Positions 1 through 7,539 of a DNA stretch of 48,408 nucleotides are shown here, in pieces. The notes under the pieces were generated by a model. The model saw only the letters and a list, made by a program, of their open reading frames with translations, searched no databases and was not told where the DNA came from. Where the stretch lies: positions 1 through 48,408 of the forward strand of contig CACVAY010000012.1 of the NCBI GenBank assembly GCA_902727985.1. The letters run 5' to 3'. A program made the translations under genes and the position numbers. The stretch comes from an uncultured Thiotrichaceae bacterium (GTDB lineage Bacteria > Pseudomonadota > Gammaproteobacteria > Thiotrichales > Thiotrichaceae). The stretch's first letter is position 1; each line of letters begins with the position of its first letter.

Positions 1-339
1 TTGGAGTACCTTGATCTGAATAGTGGCTGGGTTTTCGGCTTGTTTCTGAGTGAAGGGATAAAAGCGTAGAGTATGCTGCGATTTTTGGTCTTCGGCATCT
101 TGTGAGGAGAACTGATGCGGAACCGTTTGCCCTTCTGCATTGAAAACACGAATATCGCCAAGATCATTCCGCTCAAGATGTGCCAGTAACGGGGTTGGAA
201 TAGTGACTTCACGTAATGAGTTTTTCGTATCAGACAAGCGAGTGTGCCAAGCAAAATGATCCGGGCTCAAAGTAATATCGCTAGCCCATGCGGGAGCAAT
301 GCATAGCAAGCACATGAGTTTCAGCAATACCTTAGACAT
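1..339 (-). CDS. DUF3999-type exported protein, N-terminal part (runs off the window)
   Basis: Only the first 113 codons are inside the window; the rest lies to the left. The protein starts with a signal peptide (MSKVLLKLMCLLCIAPAWA, then SDITLSP). The exported part that follows has short motifs such as FAWHTRL, RNDLGDIRVFN and VPHQF. These resemble the periplasmic N-terminal region of DUF3999 proteins, which are commonly encoded directly after DUF2339 genes. The ATG (337-339) overlaps the last 8 bases of the DUF2339 gene, so the two are probably cotranscribed and translationally coupled. The function of DUF3999 is unknown; a cell-envelope role with the DUF2339 membrane protein is inferred from the pairing only. 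Confidence 0.7.
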   Translation of the reverse strand, partial: MSKVLLKLMCLLCIAPAWASDITLSPDHFAWHTRLSDTKNSLREVTIPTPLLAHLERNDLGDIRVFNAEGQTVPHQFSSQDAEDQKSQHTLRFYPFTQKQAENPATIQIKVLQ

Positions 340-3088
340 GCGACGTGTCCTGTTCTTCTGGTGTTTGTTCGGTGTTCTCTGGCAAGGGTGCAAAATAGCC
401 GATACTGGTTAGCATCAAGCCTACCACGAGGAAGGAGACGATACGCGCCAAGGTGTCGATCTCTGAGAGGTCGATAAGAAAGAGTTTCGCCACAACCAAA
501 ACTAATAATGCACCACCCACAAACCATATTTGACGCCATTGTTTACGGTTGGCAAATATTGTTAAGAGAACGCCCGTTAATGCCCAGAGAATCGACACGC
601 TACTTTGCACGAGTGCAGAATTAAAGAGGGGGCTGGGTGAGTAAGCGATGCCGAAGTGATGATGGGCAAGGCGGAAAATGGTGATATTAAGCCAGGCAAA
701 GGCCAGCAAGCCGGAAATACTGATGATGGCGATCGGCAGTTTTTCATTCAGGGATGGCAATTGCTCATGATCTTGGATACGTTGCCACCAGTAGAAGAGC
801 GTGACGAGAATCAGCCCTAACAGAATGTCCAGTGGATTGAGTAAGGGGAGCCAAGGTAATGGGGCTGCATCCCCTGAACTGCTGAAGGAGAATAAGCCCC
901 ACACTAACAAAATCATGCATAAAATACTTGAGCTAATGAGTAAGTAGGCATCTTCATGACTCGAAAACGGCCAGATCTTAGCTTTCAGCATAGTCCAGAG
1001 TCCCAGTAAGCTGGGCACAGCGAACCAGGCGAAGAGCCAGTCGTTCGTGATGTTGGCATTATGTCTGATGAGGTGTGTGCCCTCCCAGGTGATTGCTATG
1101 ATCAGCAATAAAGCGGCTGCAATATGTAGAATCGGCTGATATTTGAGAAGAGCTTTTGAAATATCAAGCTGGCGATAACTCCAGTATAAGGTCGCAAATG
1201 CGAATGGCCAAACCAACCACCCTCCGTGGTGGGAAGGAGCATAAGCTTTCTGCGGACTGCCATTAAAATTGCTTAACAACCCAAAGATCATTATTCCCAA
1301 CAAGCCAATAACAAGATACCAGGCATGTTGCCATTCTGGCTTGCTTCGTTTGACAGTGATAACAAAACCGATACTGACCATCGAGGCTAAAAGAATGCTT
1401 GAGGATGTGAGCCATTCGTTGCCAAAGTGACGGAAGACTTGCTGGGTAAAACCATTGAATAGCCAGATTAAACCTGTAATAAGCATGAAGGGGCTTAGTG
1501 TTTCCTCCCAAGCTTTGCGCCCGGCAAAAGGCTTATACAAGATAAAGGCCGATAAAATACTGGCAATAGCCATCATGCAGTAACTAATGAATGGGCTATT
1601 CGCAAACGGCAGCGCTTCTATGTCGCGATGATGAAAGAGTACGAAAAAGCCTGCTGCCGCATACAGTAACAGGCCGAAGCTTCTGACAGAGAGTCGGTTC
1701 TGGCGAGAGCCGAGCCAGATTAGCCCCATGCCTTCAAGTCCCCATGCTGCAGCTGTGTGTGCCGGAGCAAGGGCAAACGGAATGGCAAGTGAGCTGAAAA
1801 TGATGCCTAATGCCAAGAATGCTTCAGCTAACAAGCGGAGTTTTTCGCCCGCCTTTTTCCATATTCCCCACGCTAAGATGAGATAAAACGTCCCCATTGC
1901 CAACGATGAAAATGCTACCCCATATTCTACCTCTTTGATAATGGCGTATTGCATAGCAGAAGCGGCAAGTGGGACGCCGAATAGTAAGGAACCATCAACA
2001 TACCCTTTGAGCTTGGGTGGCTGGCGTAATGCAAATAGCACAGCAATTGCTACATACAGAATAAAGAAAATAATCAGGAAAGGCTCGGTGGTAGAGAACT
2101 TCTCAGGATTGTAGCTAGAGATGCCCCATGCCCCACCGACGACAAAGGTAAAGAGAAACCCCAGTAGATTGAGTGGACGCCATGCTTTGAACCATGCTAC
2201 CGCTAACAAGGCCACGTTGAGAATAATGTAGTAGGAGAATAGTCCAATGTGATTATTTGAGCCGCTCGAAGTCAGAATCGGTGCGAGAAAGCCTCCAGTA
2301 AAGCCCAAGAGGGCCAATGATTGAGCGTTTTGCATGACCGCTAAAGCGGCAGCAAATAAACTGATTAGCAGTAACAGGACGAAAGCGGGTATCGGCTCAA
2401 GTAGATGATACAGGCTGAATGCTGCAAAGATAGTGAGATAGAGGATACCAATCGCTGCACCCTGAATAAGCAGGGAGTATGTGGCTTTCTTTTTTCGGAT
2501 TCGCCAGCCGAAAATGAGCAGTGAAATCGAGCCAATTGCAGTGGCCATTAAGCGATATTCGATTGGAAATAAGCCTTTTTCCGAGACGTAACGGAGTAAG
2601 AAGGATACGCCAAAAAATAATAAGATAATGCCAATACGAACGAATAAATTACCACCAGTAAAATAATTTGTGAGGTAAGACAGTGCTTTTTGTATGAATA
2701 CTGGTTGCTCTTTGTTGATAGCTTGCCAGTCATATGGGGCGCTAGGTGGAGACTTGGTAGCGGCTTCCCGGGGCGTGTTAACGACAGGGCGTGTTGATAC
2801 TGGAGTTACGCTTGAAACCTTGTTTGCTTGATCCTTGGTGTCTGAGCTTACAGTGAGGGCAGATTCTTTGGTGCTACTGGTTTGTTCAGTGTGACTTGTT
2901 GAAGTTTCAAGTGTATTGAGCCGAGAGTTTAAGGTTTGGATATGTTTGTTTAGTGTGCCTATTCGGGCAAAAGCATAGCCAAGAATGCTTGCCAAAAGGA
3001 TAGGTAACCATTCATGAGAGCGATAGCTAAATCCTGTGATGAGCGATGCAGTCAGAAAAAACAGCCCACTAAAAAGTAATGCCTTCAT
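332..3088 (-). CDS. DUF2339 polytopic membrane protein
   Basis: The protein has 918 residues and is almost entirely membrane. A first hydrophobic pair at about residues 3-46 is followed by a short polar, coiled-coil-like stretch (TLNKHIQTLNSRLNTLE) and a Ser/Thr-rich linker to about residue 120. From about residue 140 onward there are some twenty or more consecutive hydrophobic helices, ending in a short acidic tail. The length, the N-terminal coiled coil and the motif FVRIGIILLFFGVSFLLRY match DUF2339 (COG5373) predicted membrane proteins. No catalytic residues are recognisable and the function is unknown. It is the first gene of a two-gene unit with the overlapping DUF3999 gene. It is transcribed divergently from the pseudokinase gene at 3421. 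Confidence 0.85.
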   Translation of the reverse strand: MKALLFSGLFFLTASLITGFSYRSHEWLPILLASILGYAFARIGTLNKHIQTLNSRLNTLETSTSHTEQTSSTKESALTVSSDTKDQANKVSSVTPVSTRPVVNTPREAATKSPPSAPYDWQAINKEQPVFIQKALSYLTNYFTGGNLFVRIGIILLFFGVSFLLRYVSEKGLFPIEYRLMATAIGSISLLIFGWRIRKKKATYSLLIQGAAIGILYLTIFAAFSLYHLLEPIPAFVLLLLISLFAAALAVMQNAQSLALLGFTGGFLAPILTSSGSNNHIGLFSYYIILNVALLAVAWFKAWRPLNLLGFLFTFVVGGAWGISSYNPEKFSTTEPFLIIFFILYVAIAVLFALRQPPKLKGYVDGSLLFGVPLAASAMQYAIIKEVEYGVAFSSLAMGTFYLILAWGIWKKAGEKLRLLAEAFLALGIIFSSLAIPFALAPAHTAAAWGLEGMGLIWLGSRQNRLSVRSFGLLLYAAAGFFVLFHHRDIEALPFANSPFISYCMMAIASILSAFILYKPFAGRKAWEETLSPFMLITGLIWLFNGFTQQVFRHFGNEWLTSSSILLASMVSIGFVITVKRSKPEWQHAWYLVIGLLGIMIFGLLSNFNGSPQKAYAPSHHGGWLVWPFAFATLYWSYRQLDISKALLKYQPILHIAAALLLIIAITWEGTHLIRHNANITNDWLFAWFAVPSLLGLWTMLKAKIWPFSSHEDAYLLISSSILCMILLVWGLFSFSSSGDAAPLPWLPLLNPLDILLGLILVTLFYWWQRIQDHEQLPSLNEKLPIAIISISGLLAFAWLNITIFRLAHHHFGIAYSPSPLFNSALVQSSVSILWALTGVLLTIFANRKQWRQIWFVGGALLVLVVAKLFLIDLSEIDTLARIVSFLVVGLMLTSIGYFAPLPENTEQTPEEQDTSHV

Positions 3089-3420
3089 TATATTCTCGTT
3101 GTTATTGAATACGACAATGGTGTCTTGCTGAGAATGAAGTGATGATGAATTTAGCCTACATATCTCTCAGAAAGTCTGCTGAAAACATCATAACCAGAAA
3201 TGTTCCAAAATACGATTTATGACGTTTATATGGCAGTGCAGAGAATGAGCTTAATCATTTAACTTAAGACGCTGATAATGATATTTAATTAGACCTAGCG
3301 TGAGAAACTCGATAATAATGACCACCATCAGATCTAATGGGATTCGTGGGCTTCATTTTCTAACTGTGTAACCCTCATTATGTTAATCCTAGTAGAACGT
3401 ACCAGTGTCAGGGGCGAAAA
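3089..3420. other. Divergent intergenic region (332 bp)
   Basis: This AT-rich spacer lies between the DUF2339 gene (minus) and the pseudokinase gene (plus) and should carry both promoters. I see no convincing -35/-10 pair, no strong inverted repeat and no small reading frame with a ribosome-binding site. A purine-rich AGGGGCG ends seven bases before the ATG at 3421 and is a reasonable ribosome-binding site for the kinase-like gene. Confidence 0.5.
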
Positions 3421-5199
3421 ATGAACGATTCTCAGTATCTAATTAATGATCAAGCGTTGCCTTTAGGTTATGCGTTTCATGGTTATACGATTACGCAATA
3501 TATTGGTGAAGATGCCTTTAGCATCAGCTACTTGGCTGTTATGGGGGGTGTTAGTGCTGTCTTGATGGAATATTTCCCTCGATCTATTGTTTGGCGTGGA
3601 GAAAATAATGTTGATGTCCTGATAAGAGAGACAGCGGATCAGCGTGAATATGCCCATGGGCTCGCAACTTGTCGTGATGATTTACAAGATTTAGTCCGTT
3701 TTCGTCATCCTCATATATTGGAGACACAAGGCTTTTTTGAAGCCAATAATACCATTTATAGAGTCAGTGAAGATCTTGTAGATCAAGAATGGATAAGTTT
3801 AGAGCGTTGTCTGATGAGGGATAAGCCGCTTTCAGAAGAGGGCATCATGGCGTTGTATAGGCCTTTATTAGATGCTATTGAGGCTGTTCATGCTATTGGG
3901 CATATTCATAGTGACTTAACGCCATCCAGAATTTTGATTCATAAGCAGTCGGGCAAGCCAATGGTGATGGGTTTGGGGGATATGAAATATTTATTCCGAC
4001 CTTCCTCTCAATTACTTTCCAGACATGTATCTCCCGGTTATTCCCCCTGTGAAAATTACTATTTGAATGAAAGCCAAGGTGTCTGGACGGATATTTATAG
4101 CTTAGGTGCAATTCTCTATCGAATATTAACAGGTGATGCCCCCGTGTCTTCTGCGTCGCGTCTTAGCAGTTTGGGAGATCATCAGCTTGATCCTTTGGTC
4201 TGGGCATCCAACTACTTTGAGAATAAGGATGATTATTCTGAACAGCTACTGTTAGCGGCGGATCATGCACTTGCATTACAGAAGCAAGATCGACCATCTT
4301 CGATTGCAGAATGGCGGAAAGTGTTGGGGATTGTCGTTCCTCAGGTCTCTGAAGAAAAAGTGAGTGTGCGGAATCTGTCGATTGCGGGTATTTCAGATGT
4401 CTCTCAGGAATCATCACCCAAGTTGCCAATGGACGCATTAGATTTTACCTCCTCGGTGCAACAGCCTCCTCCCAAAGATGTGTCTTATAAATCTAGAACT
4501 TATGCGCCAGTGGCGATATTTAGCGGTTTAATTAGTGCCATGCTTGTGGGGATTTTTGTGTATTTATCTCCAGCTGAGAATGAGATAGAACCTGAGATTG
4601 TCCCCGAGTTTGAGATGATTACAGATGAAGGCTATGCATCAGAACCAGAAATTGTCGCTGAAGAAGAGACTGTTGCTGAAATAACGGTATATAGTGAGAC
4701 AGATTACCTGCCGATAGAGGATGTACCTTTAGCAAATAATGAGCATCCAGATAATACTGATATTCGTCTACCTTTCTCTGAGTTTATTACGGGTGCAACC
4801 ATAGGTGCTGAGTTTGGCGGTATTGATGCGCTAACCAGGCCTTTAAGTGTAAAAAATTTACTCGACACTATAAACATCGATACCTCAAAAGTTGTTGTGC
4901 TGACAACGGAGGAGTTACAGTTATTACCACTTCTATCGTTACCACCACAGCAACAACAAACAGTGAGTGTTAGACAGAGAAGAGTCAACTCTGCAAAGGC
5001 CGTTTCACGCAGGGCAAATGTACAACACCGTCCAACGAAAAAAACACGAGAACAGTATCAAAAGGAATGGCTAGCCAAGCAGCAACAACTAAAGAATAAA
5101 AATGAGTGGCAGAAGAAAAAGGCGTTGCAGAGAAAGCAGAAAACCCGACAAAATGCTGAACAAATCGAAAGTGAATTGTTGACTGACTCTGATTGGTAA
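3421..5199 (+). CDS. Membrane-anchored protein kinase-like protein, probable pseudokinase
   Basis: Residues 15-305 follow the Hanks-type Ser/Thr kinase pattern of the bacterial group with EYFP after the VAIK lysine: LPLGYAFHGYTITQYIGE at the glycine loop, YSPCENY for the APE region, WTDIYSLGAILYRILTG, and RPSSIAEWRKVL at the end. Key catalytic positions are changed. The VAIK lysine is Met49 (AVLMEYFP). HRDxKPxN reads HSDLTPSR, so Asp165 remains but the lysine and metal-binding Asn are lost. DFG reads GLG (184-186). Phosphotransfer is therefore unlikely and a binding or scaffold role is more plausible (inference). A Ser/Pro-rich linker leads to one membrane helix at about 362-382. Beyond it comes a Glu-rich segment (385-430), then a Gln-run and a Lys/Gln/Arg-rich helical tail (505-580). 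Known kinases of this type have the kinase domain in the cytoplasm and the rest outside. The convergent neighbour is the Cas6-like operon. Confidence 0.8.
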   Translation: MNDSQYLINDQALPLGYAFHGYTITQYIGEDAFSISYLAVMGGVSAVLMEYFPRSIVWRGENNVDVLIRETADQREYAHGLATCRDDLQDLVRFRHPHILETQGFFEANNTIYRVSEDLVDQEWISLERCLMRDKPLSEEGIMALYRPLLDAIEAVHAIGHIHSDLTPSRILIHKQSGKPMVMGLGDMKYLFRPSSQLLSRHVSPGYSPCENYYLNESQGVWTDIYSLGAILYRILTGDAPVSSASRLSSLGDHQLDPLVWASNYFENKDDYSEQLLLAADHALALQKQDRPSSIAEWRKVLGIVVPQVSEEKVSVRNLSIAGISDVSQESSPKLPMDALDFTSSVQQPPPKDVSYKSRTYAPVAIFSGLISAMLVGIFVYLSPAENEIEPEIVPEFEMITDEGYASEPEIVAEEETVAEITVYSETDYLPIEDVPLANNEHPDNTDIRLPFSEFITGATIGAEFGGIDALTRPLSVKNLLDTINIDTSKVVVLTTEELQLLPLLSLPPQQQQTVSVRQRRVNSAKAVSRRANVQHRPTKKTREQYQKEWLAKQQQLKNKNEWQKKKALQRKQKTRQNAEQIESELLTDSDW

Positions 5200-5220
5200 G
5201 CAATCACAGGCTATTTGATA

Positions 5221-5637
5221 TTAAGCATTGAACCATTTTGCTTGGGAGTAGTGTAAGTAAATCCAGGCGACTAGCATACAAAGAGTGCCAGTTATGCCAT
5301 ACGAAACCACGATCCATTGTTGCCATGCTGTATCACTGAGTAAATTATTTCCCATCATGAGATTAACAGCCAGCATCGTGCCAAAGAAGCCAAGCAAAAT
5401 AAGCGTAATAAAGTAATAGGGCTCACTGAGAACACGGCGTAAGAGCATCATCGGAATAATGACAAGGCCCATGATCAAGGATATGCCTGAGAAAGCCATC
5501 GCTGCGTAGGCGAATGCAGTGGTTCCAAATTTAGAATACGTGATGCCACCAAGCAATATACCACCAACGATACCAGCACATATAGCAGCTAGTACCCCGT
5601 GTATGGCATAACTTGAAATAGTATTACTCTGAAGCAT
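5221..5637 (-). CDS. Small four-helix integral membrane protein, coupled to the Cas6-like gene
   Basis: I do not recognise a family. The chosen start (MLQSNTISSYA) gives 138 residues. Its ATG lies inside the last 14 bases of the Cas6-like gene in another frame, so the two are probably translationally coupled. A longer version would extend 23 residues into that gene and looks wrong. Four hydrophobic segments are visible: about 14-32 (glycine-rich), 38-60, 72-92 and 108-128, with few charged residues. The motif GGITYSKFG at the end of the first helix resembles GGGFAYSKFG at the end of the helix in the DUF302 protein upstream on the same strand. Position makes it the last gene of the Cas6-like unit; a membrane-anchoring or effector role would be speculation. 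Confidence 0.7.
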   Translation of the reverse strand: MLQSNTISSYAIHGVLAAICAGIVGGILLGGITYSKFGTTAFAYAAMAFSGISLIMGLVIIPMMLLRRVLSEPYYFITLILLGFFGTMLAVNLMMGNNLLSDTAWQQWIVVSYGITGTLCMLVAWIYLHYSQAKWFNA

Positions 5638-6313
5638 TGAGAGATTTGATGCCTTTGTGCGGAAGGAAAATGCCGCATCCCAACAGGTGTCCGCCACCCA
5701 AGCCATGCTGTTGGATTTTTATGGAAGGATCACTTTCAAGGTCAGCGATCATCAGGTGTCTCGTTGGCAAATCGCCTTCAGGAGTTTTAATAGAGTGGCT
5801 AATACCACAAATCATTTTGCGCATTTTAATGTTTGTGAGGTCGAATATTTCTTTGTGCATACGCGCTAAAAAGGCATTTTCATCTTCGCCCTCAGGGCTC
5901 AAAACGTAGCGAGAGAAAATGACGGAAGCGTTGCTTAATTCACGAGTACGTTCTGTGCCCAGTTTCACCGGACAACCATCGATATCCAGCGTTTGTCCAA
6001 TGAGTGTTTTTACAGCTTCAGCGCGATGTTGTGGAACACGTAAGTACATACGTGTGCGGCGTGAAGGCCATAACCATTGATTCTCAGTATCTTCAGGTCT
6101 TAACCAACCATTACCAGTTTCGGCAACGTGTATTTGATGAGCGCGGAATTTTGGCTCATCTTTTGTCCAAGGTAGCGCATTCTCTATGGCTTGAGAAAGT
6201 GCCCAGGCATGATCAATTGGCAGTTTTTTGCTTTTAATGGCGAAACTGATATCAACAACATCATCGGGGACTTCATACGGTAAGCTTTTATCTTCGTCTT
6301 CTTCCCAAAACAT
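5624..6313 (-). CDS. Cas6/Cmx6-family RNA endonuclease-like protein, outside any CRISPR locus
   Basis: The protein has 229 residues and matches the Cas6 type called Cmx6 (subtype I-MYXAN) along its length. It opens with VVDISFAIKSKKLPIDHAWA (residues 19-38), followed by LPW at 47-49. The middle has RMYLRVP and IDGCPVKLGTER. It ends with the glycine-rich GLGGGHLLGCGIFLPHK (204-220), typical of the RAMP G-loop. His35 is where the family has its conserved, possibly catalytic, histidine. Cas6 enzymes cut CRISPR repeat RNA at hairpins. Here no array, spacer set, or other cas gene is visible, so the substrate is unknown. The ATG follows the stop of the 65-codon gene after one base (TAAGATG), and its end overlaps the membrane-protein gene. 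Family assignment is from memory of the motifs; a profile search (TIGR02807, PF09559) would settle it. Confidence 0.8.
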   Translation of the reverse strand: MFWEEDEDKSLPYEVPDDVVDISFAIKSKKLPIDHAWALSQAIENALPWTKDEPKFRAHQIHVAETGNGWLRPEDTENQWLWPSRRTRMYLRVPQHRAEAVKTLIGQTLDIDGCPVKLGTERTRELSNASVIFSRYVLSPEGEDENAFLARMHKEIFDLTNIKMRKMICGISHSIKTPEGDLPTRHLMIADLESDPSIKIQQHGLGGGHLLGCGIFLPHKGIKSLNASE

Positions 6314-6314
6314 C

Positions 6315-6512
6315 TTATCGTGCTCCGGAAAACGTCATTTCTAGCTCATCGTACCAATTTTCAGGACGGTCATTGTAAGCAGGTGGCTCAATATCCAGGC
6401 TAAAAAACATTTCACCTGATTCAACGGCTTCTTTCACAATAGTTTGTTTCAGTTCATCAAATGTTGAAATATCGTGACCGTGTTTTAATAATAATTCGCT
6501 GAGACTTAGCAT
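6315..6512 (-). CDS. 65-residue conserved-looking small protein upstream of Cas6-like gene
   Basis: No family recognised. The protein is short and acidic with no signal peptide or membrane segment. An N-terminal amphipathic helix (MLSLSELLLKHG) is followed by a helical stretch (FDELKQTIVKEAVESGEMF). It ends in a Pro/Trp/Tyr segment (IEPPAYNDRPENWYDELEM). It lies one base upstream of the Cas6-like start, the tightest spacing in the window. This argues that it is a real gene and a functional partner or translational regulator of that protein. The ATG lacks a good ribosome-binding site, so translation may be weak or depend on leader structure. The upstream 170 nt carry the hairpin at 6619-6668. 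Confidence 0.65.
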   Translation of the reverse strand: MLSLSELLLKHGHDISTFDELKQTIVKEAVESGEMFFSLDIEPPAYNDRPENWYDELEMTFSGAR

Positions 6513-6618
6513 GATCTATCTGGATGGCTTATGTGAATGATTATTGTGTGGGCTGTGAGCTTTTTTTCCAAGTGCCAATGTTTCAAGCATGGAAAAAGAA
6601 TGGTTTATGGGGAGAGGT

Positions 6619-6668
6619 GTTCGAAAGGGGTGGGGGACGTCACGGCAGTTTGTGTGCCGTGACCGAAC
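6619..6668 (-). other. Strong bulged hairpin between DUF302 gene and Cas6-like operon
   Basis: GTCACGGCA (6639-6647) pairs perfectly with TGCCGTGAC (6655-6663) around a 7-nt loop. The pairing resumes further out with GTTCG (6619-6623) against CGAAC (6664-6668). One arm is continuous for 14 nt while the other carries a 15-nt bulge, C-rich on the minus-strand RNA. There is no T-run after the stem on the minus strand, so it is not a standard intrinsic terminator. It sits 14 nt after the DUF302 stop and about 105 nt before the 65-codon gene. It could be a 3' end-protecting or attenuating structure for the uspA-DUF302 message, or a processing site in a longer transcript. Confidence 0.6.
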
Positions 6669-6682
6669 TAGTAGACTACGGT

Positions 6683-7516
6683 TTAAAAATCGCCAGCAGC
6701 GCCACGCGTCATGATAGCTAGCATAACCTCTTTAACTTCAATGGCTTCTTTTTTAAGGTCTTCAGGAAGTGGCTTGCCACCATAAATCATCATATCCATG
6801 TTTAATGCATAGAGAGATACTTTCCCATCTTTACCTTCAACCATAGAAACGCGGCAAGGTAAGTAAGCGGCAAATGCATCGCTGTAATCAACCATCTTCT
6901 TAGCCGTTAATGGATTGCAGAACTGGAAAATCTTAAGTTTACGATGATCTTCGCCTGTCATTGCCGAGATTTGATCAGACAGTGGGAGATCGCCAACGGA
7001 TTTAATATTCATTTCATTTGCAACAGCTTTCATTGCTTCTTCTGCATCATCTGGGCTAACGCCTTCTTCAAGGTCATATTTCCAAACAGTTGCTTCAGCT
7101 GTGTTGCCTGTGTCTTTGAGTTTATTCCACATATCGGTATAAATCTCTTTGGCCTGAGGGTCAAAGGTATCAAACACTTTCATATCAGCCATCATTGAGT
7201 CCATATTTTCCATCATCGACTTAACGGTTTCTGGGTCAAGCGCAGCAAATTTATCAATATTTCCCATCATAGATTCAAGAATTATTGGATCAAGCGCAGC
7301 AAACTTATCTATGTTTCCCATCATTGATTGAATAGTTTTTGGCTCAAGTGCAGAGAACTTGTCCATGTTAGCCATCATGGCCTCTTTGGTTTCAGGTTGC
7401 ATATTGTTGAATGCACTCATTTGGGGTGCCATGCTCCCAAATTTTGAATATGCGAAGCCACCACCTACGATAGCTATGATGCCGATAATGGCCAAAATAT
7501 TACGAATAAAGTTCAC
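6683..7516 (-). CDS. Membrane-anchored DUF302 protein with 18-residue repeats
   Basis: The protein has 277 residues. A single N-terminal hydrophobic helix (about 5-24, ending GGGFAYSKFG) looks like an anchor. A Met-rich region with three tandem 18-residue repeats follows at 47-100. From about 150 a DUF302 domain begins at EEGVSPDDAEEAM and continues through IFQFCNP (Cys200), LPCRVSMVE (Cys221) and LYALNMDMMIYG to the very end MTRGAAGDF. The C-terminal half closely parallels that of the cytochrome c-DUF302 protein at 16870 (FCDP, MPCRISVVED, LNLDMLI, GATGDF). This points to a shared, unknown function in the periplasm; the two cysteines might bind a ligand or form a disulfide (inference). It lies 23 bases downstream of the UspA gene and is probably in its operon. 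Confidence 0.8.
   Translation of the reverse strand: MNFIRNILAIIGIIAIVGGGFAYSKFGSMAPQMSAFNNMQPETKEAMMANMDKFSALEPKTIQSMMGNIDKFAALDPIILESMMGNIDKFAALDPETVKSMMENMDSMMADMKVFDTFDPQAKEIYTDMWNKLKDTGNTAEATVWKYDLEEGVSPDDAEEAMKAVANEMNIKSVGDLPLSDQISAMTGEDHRKLKIFQFCNPLTAKKMVDYSDAFAAYLPCRVSMVEGKDGKVSLYALNMDMMIYGGKPLPEDLKKEAIEVKEVMLAIMTRGAAGDF
7217..7378 (-). repeat. Three tandem 54-bp (18-codon) coding repeats
   Basis: Residues 47-64, 65-82 and 83-100 of the DUF302 protein read MMANMDKFSALEPKTIQS, MMGNIDKFAALDPIILES and MMGNIDKFAALDPETVKS. Diverged partial copies flank them (FNNMQPETKEA before and FDTFDPQAKEI after). The units are in frame and each contains Met-Met, a Phe and a Glu/Asp-Pro turn, so they probably form a helical repeat or a methionine-rich spacer. 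Confidence 0.85.
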
Positions 7517-7539
7517 TGTATTCCTCCAATTTTTTTGAA

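Noticed and set aside
6524-6721. 65-codon plus-strand frame through the hairpin (6619-6668)
   Set aside because: No ribosome-binding site, and it covers the hairpin and the antisense end of the DUF302 gene; Gly/Arg-rich composition comes from the G-rich bulge.
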